Shown here one piece after another: positions 8,301 through 9,935 of a stretch of 9,935 nucleotides of DNA. The notes under the pieces were generated by a model, which worked only from the letters and a program-made list of their open reading frames with translations, was not told where the DNA came from and made no database searches. The stretch is from an uncultured Rhodobiaceae bacterium (GTDB lineage: Archaea > Thermoplasmatota > Poseidoniia > Poseidoniales > Poseidoniaceae): NCBI GenBank assembly GCA_937911445.1, contig CALDQY010000212.1:1-9935 (forward strand). The letters are read 5' to 3'. The stretch's first letter is position 1; each line of letters begins with the position of its first letter. The position numbers and the translations under genes were made by a program.

Positions 8301-9689
8301 ACGGAATCCGATGTCGCCTTCAATTGTTGAAGGATTGCCATCCCCAAACTGTGGGTTGGGTACAAACAATGAGGTACTTCCGTCATTGTTGTGATCGGCA
8401 AATGTTCCATTGAGTGTATCAATAACGTGCAACATAGGCACTTGTACCCAACTCGTTCCGTTGTTCAAGAGGATTACAGAATCTGTTTGTTTTGGAGTCA
8501 GAAAATCAATATCTCCGTCACCGTCTAAATCGCCCATGACGGATTCGGTCGACAGATTACGGAATTTCTGTATGTTGCTGTTCAATTGAGATGTTTGTAC
8601 GTCGTATGTTATTTCAGTTGCATCGTTCCAAGCATCTGAAACAATAATCATGGTCTGATTGCGGTTGAAAAAATCATCCACGCGAAGACTTCTCAAACTT
8701 GTTTGTCCATCCCAGAAATTCCATCTGTAAATAGGGATATTGTCAGCAAGCCTCGTCGCTCCAGTTGAACCATTATAGGTCGTCAAGGAAGCATATCCGC
8801 CGCCGAAGTAGCCATGAATTGAGATGAAATCTGAGTACCCGTCACCATCCATGTCAGCAAGTTGCACATCGATTGGGCTGCTTGAAATGTTGACAGTAGC
8901 GTACGGATCGTAAGTCATTGTTGTGGTATTGTACTCGTGGATGCACATCATTGCACTACCCAATGTAAAGGTAACAACATCATCATGAGAATCGTTGTTC
9001 ATATCAGCAATTCGCATCTGATCGGAATTGATGCATGTTGATGTCCAGTTGGTTAGGTTGTACTGCATCGTTGTCGAATTGCTTTCAACAACAGCGAAAC
9101 CTGCGTTGACTCCAGTCGTTGCATTCTGGGTTGAGAAAACAAAAGCATCGGTCATGCCATCCGCATTTGAATGGCCGAGCAACATCTGTCGTACAGCTCC
9201 GACAGGGACATACTGGCCATCAATTTCAGGCGCATATGTGATGTTTGCTTGACTCGATTGTATAGTAGCGTTCTTCGGTAGCAAAATCGGAGAAGGCATT
9301 CCTGAACTATTGTTCAACTGAATCGTATCATAAATCGAACCCGATTGAAATGTATTTTGATGCGCCAAGTCACCATAACCTACGCCAGAATACGACCAGA
9401 TCGTGTCCCCAGTACTGCTGTTAATCCAGACACTTCCAGGCGTATTCGCAGCCGATTGACCTTCAACCACGAACGATGCGTCTTGAAACGTCACGTTTCG
9501 TTCAAGATCCAATTCGAGCAATGTGGAGGTGTTGTTTCCATCGGACGTTACAGTTACTGAATTGGCGCCGCCTGCAAATGTGCTAACTTGAGTCGTCCCG
9601 CTAGCAAAGGACTGTGGGACAAAGAGAACTGGAGTGAGAAACAGCGCTACGAGAATAAGCGTTTTTTTATTGACCCGTGTTTCTTGCAT
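5385..9689 (-). CDS. Giant type I membrane surface protein: calcium-loop propeller, FN3/Ig stalk, acidic Trp-rich tail
   Basis: A 1434-residue cell-surface protein of unknown ligand. Residues 1-29 form a signal peptide (R5, K8, K9; hydrophobic 10-24; likely cut after SFA). Residues about 170-535 carry FG-GAP/VCBS-type loops such as DMDGDGYSDF and DLDGDGDIDF, expected to bind calcium in a beta-propeller. Two fibronectin type III domains follow (about 665-760, with TESSVTIEW, and 764-890, with PMKVTWDASTD). Ig-like beta-rich sequence fills about 905-1140, and about 1150-1280 resembles a CARDB/NEW3 adhesion-type domain with C1164 and C1182. One membrane helix (1290-1312) precedes YRK, so the last 120 residues should be cytoplasmic; they are strongly acidic and end in two copies of DExGTxWY. 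There are 32 N-x-S/T sequons outside the cell. AGGTGG precedes the ATG. Adhesion or polymer binding is a reasonable guess, not shown. Confidence 0.88.
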   Translation of the reverse strand: MQETRVNKKTLILVALFLTPVLFVPQSFASGTTQVSTFAGGANSVTVTSDGNNTSTLLELDLERNVTFQDASFVVEGQSAANTPGSVWINSSTGDTIWSYSGVGYGDLAHQNTFQSGSIYDTIQLNNSSGMPSPILLPKNATIQSSQANITYAPEIDGQYVPVGAVRQMLLGHSNADGMTDAFVFSTQNATTGVNAGFAVVESNSTTMQYNLTNWTSTCINSDQMRIADMNNDSHDDVVTFTLGSAMMCIHEYNTTTMTYDPYATVNISSSPIDVQLADMDGDGYSDFISIHGYFGGGYASLTTYNGSTGATRLADNIPIYRWNFWDGQTSLRSLRVDDFFNRNQTMIIVSDAWNDATEITYDVQTSQLNSNIQKFRNLSTESVMGDLDGDGDIDFLTPKQTDSVILLNNGTSWVQVPMLHVIDTLNGTFADHNNDGSTSLFVPNPQFGDGNPSTIEGDIGFRPISPTGLGSPSNSPLAPYSVPRDIQFSDINHDGLMDQFVLAGEVLQGVFIGAWHNVSLDTDVDGDSDLWAEGYSSTTLSHIGVLTISDSDDTIRDTISPFLPAYPGISDGYGIEMVTNMMSLSSNSNGTANFTDLDIAYDIEFEVKTSVGTIGSLSNSLNQQMLPGSGSFVVTLPVETTKAGQFDATFLSMNYTLGAPNLALPPTPLLTVQSLTESSVTIEWQALSEFGNDLQEFQVFRMSPTAGYDYASPYEVVVGQNTFSDTNVDVGSTYGYIVRSIHSYGIVSNLSQALEVTIPNPPAPAAVTNVQLFDLDIETASAPMKVTWDASTDSNVVEYRVFLATSDLDASGMANELTPTKGYVIDGVTYQAVTTVSSSVTEVEISSTSEYTDAFGTTSADAVQDGQQYWAAVAAIDVYDNATLPLPVAGPTISFNNTYINSQLELIVSSGPIGVSENVLESNSPLSVSLYAYYLDDMQQEVAIENADLEMTMTYGSDTLTLNGQSDSNGQWVAIDVNNLHDGSIPQALLDYSAVSDGAVSIDASMQAIEVVDTQPFTSATATTSMGTAITVELAGPLSAVDMDASDAVDINITLTATDSVNAAHQASLEGTTILWDAFDGTSENATLSGSETISTGKIRIVSSFANISRIDFTVDAGGRLMFGTTSFSVSLNAYVLPVQENETDETVTEWVPTSIQSVTIACESATILTNKQAADDPIDCLVENPNPFAVEVEVSVTELPSLFKKPSMVSIAANGTETVSFVPKYEDPLWARQNDAGVENQFAIQVLTKSPDYTNLDSVVENDVVSWTADLFVEVQANPDGEEKSSSNIVVIGGIGAGVLVLAAVGFVLYRKASADFEDEAFYEEQDEFIEEEDEPAEIPQGKPLDEFEDKTISAEPEIIERPGDSLISEVTESNADLLEEEPEDEEEESTEESEEDDGISVDEYGTEWYEDEVGTWWYREEGAEDWSEYNE
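5427..5477 (-). repeat. Tandem DExGTxWY peptide repeat at the C terminus of the surface protein
   Basis: Residues 1405-1412 read DEYGTEWY and residues 1414-1421 read DEVGTWWY: two copies with a nine-residue period, six of eight positions matching. They follow a Glu-rich stretch and are followed by REEGAEDW near the end. This part should face the cytoplasm. I recall similar Trp-rich ends on other Marine Group II surface proteins, but have not checked this. Confidence 0.7.
8088..9173 (-). repeat. FG-GAP/VCBS-type calcium-loop repeat array in the surface protein
   Basis: Loops of the DxDxDGxxD type recur at residues 173 (HSNADGMTD), 229 (DMNNDSHDD), 279 (DMDGDGYSD), 387 (DLDGDGDID), 432 (DHNNDGSTS), 491 (DINHDGLMD) and 522 (DTDVDGDSD). 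A degenerate copy, VDDFFNRNQTMIIV, sits near 337. Most are 45-60 residues apart, the usual size of one propeller blade; the last gap is only 31. A seven-bladed propeller is the simplest reading. Confidence 0.75.
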
Positions 9690-9693
9690 AATG

Positions 9694-9699
9694 CCACCT
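9694..9699 (-). promoter_or_regulatory. Ribosome binding site of the giant surface-protein gene
   Basis: AGGTGG on the minus strand, four bases before the ATG at 9689, pairs well with the 16S rRNA tail. It fixes this start and implies a transcript with a leader. Confidence 0.7.
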
Positions 9700-9723
9700 A
9701 ACCAAGGACAACACTGACTTCTA

Positions 9724-9772
9724 CTTCAAATCGATGACTGGATTCGAAGAGGGACTCAAATTTCCATTCGAG
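9724..9772. promoter_or_regulatory. Two inverted repeats built from four ATTYGAR half-sites (candidate operator)
   Basis: Inverted repeat 1 is CTTCAAATC-N8-GATTCGAAG (9724-9749, 8 of 9 pairs). Inverted repeat 2 is CTCAAAT-TTCC-ATTCGAG (9755-9772, 6 of 7 pairs). All four arms, read in the proper direction, fit ATTYGAR: ATTTGAA, ATTCGAA, ATTTGAG and ATTCGAG. The two centres are 27 bp apart. The block lies in the divergent spacer, next to the TATA-like stretch of the rightward gene and 35 bp or more upstream of the giant gene's start. A dimeric regulator could bind here; none is identified. Confidence 0.45.
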
Positions 9773-9784
9773 TTATTATTATTC
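9773..9784 (+). promoter_or_regulatory. TATA-like element for the rightward gene at the window edge
   Basis: TTATTATTATTC lies about 35 bp before the ATG at 9814. A transcript starting about 26 bp downstream would have a leader of roughly ten bases, typical of near-leaderless archaeal mRNAs; no ribosome binding site is visible. GTTATAC at 9795-9801 is an alternative but sits too close to the ATG. Read on the other strand, either element could also serve the giant gene. Confidence 0.4.
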
Positions 9785-9813
9785 AATCACTGGTGGTTAT
9801 ACAAACATTATCA

Positions 9814-9935
9814 ATGGGGGCGTCTTTAGATGAACTGTTTACCATGGTTACACAATCTAGGTTTTCGGTCACCGCAGGTGACTTAGAAATCGATCTCAGC
9901 GGGGCTACCGTCGAGGTCGATGCGCGTCTCATTCA
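9814..9935 (+). CDS. Unidentified protein, first 40 residues only (runs off window)
   Basis: The frame from the ATG at 9814 is open to the window end and reads MGASLDELFTMVTQSRFSV, then TAGDLEIDLSG, then ATVEVDARLI. The pattern of a short amphipathic helix followed by alternating hydrophobic strands looks like a small soluble domain. There is no signal peptide or membrane helix. I do not recognise the family. Support for coding comes from the lack of stops, the plausible composition and the TATA-like element upstream; with 40 codons this is moderate. An internal ATG at 9844 is a less likely start. It is transcribed away from the surface-protein gene and may share its regulatory region. Confidence 0.55.
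   Translation, partial: MGASLDELFTMVTQSRFSVTAGDLEIDLSGATVEVDARLI

Noticed and set aside
8088..9173. Dockerin or EF-hand reading of the DxDxDG loops
   Set aside because: The loops recur every 45-60 residues with a following hydrophobic strand (DFISI, DFLTP, DVVTF), as in FG-GAP/VCBS propellers, not as paired helices of a dockerin.
5354..9680. Near-identical TTGACTCGTGTTT (5354-5366) and TTGACCCGTGTTT at the other end of the giant gene (about 9669-9681), as possible flanking repeats of an inserted element
   Set aside because: 12 of 13 matches between any two places in 10 kb is expected many times by chance, and one copy is inside the signal-peptide coding sequence.
9736..9775. Possible tRNA T-arm, from GATTCGAAGAGG and ATTCGAG
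   Set aside because: There is no matching acceptor stem, anticodon arm or CCA end; the repeats are better read as operator half-sites.

Overview
The window looks like chromosomal DNA of a planktonic euryarchaeon, most probably a Marine Group II archaeon (Candidatus Poseidoniales). The archaeal assignment rests on an MCM replicative helicase, an archaeal-style Trm1 tRNA methyltransferase and a PAC2-family protein. The narrower placement rests on the 1434-residue secreted protein: calcium-loop propeller, FN3 domains, one C-terminal membrane helix and an acidic, Trp-rich cytoplasmic tail. That placement is inference from general knowledge; no database search was done. Base composition is moderate and looks even across the window. 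I see no insertion sequence, prophage, CRISPR array, rRNA or tRNA gene.

Layout. At the left edge a minus-strand mcm gene runs off the window; its N-terminal domain and the Walker A, Walker B and sensor 1 motifs are inside. A 188-bp divergent spacer separates it from a plus-strand cluster of three closely spaced genes: a small alpha/beta hydrolase, purM (purine synthesis) and trm1 (m2,2G26 tRNA modification). trm1 converges on, and overlaps by 12 bp at the 3' ends, a minus-strand PAC2-family gene. That gene lies 51 bp downstream of the giant surface-protein gene on the same strand. The giant gene has its own upstream region, a 124-bp divergent spacer shared with a plus-strand gene that runs off the right edge.

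How the genes fit together. The left two thirds are housekeeping (replication, purine synthesis, tRNA modification, possible protein quality control). The right 4.3 kb encodes a cell-surface protein that probably displays a seven-bladed-type propeller and Ig/FN3 stalk outside the cell, and sends an acidic tail with a tandem DExGTxWY motif into the cytoplasm. The most interesting items are that tail, four copies of an ATTYGAR half-site arranged as two inverted repeats in the spacer upstream of the giant gene, and the missing cysteine knuckle in Trm1. No stretch longer than 300 bases lacks a gene.
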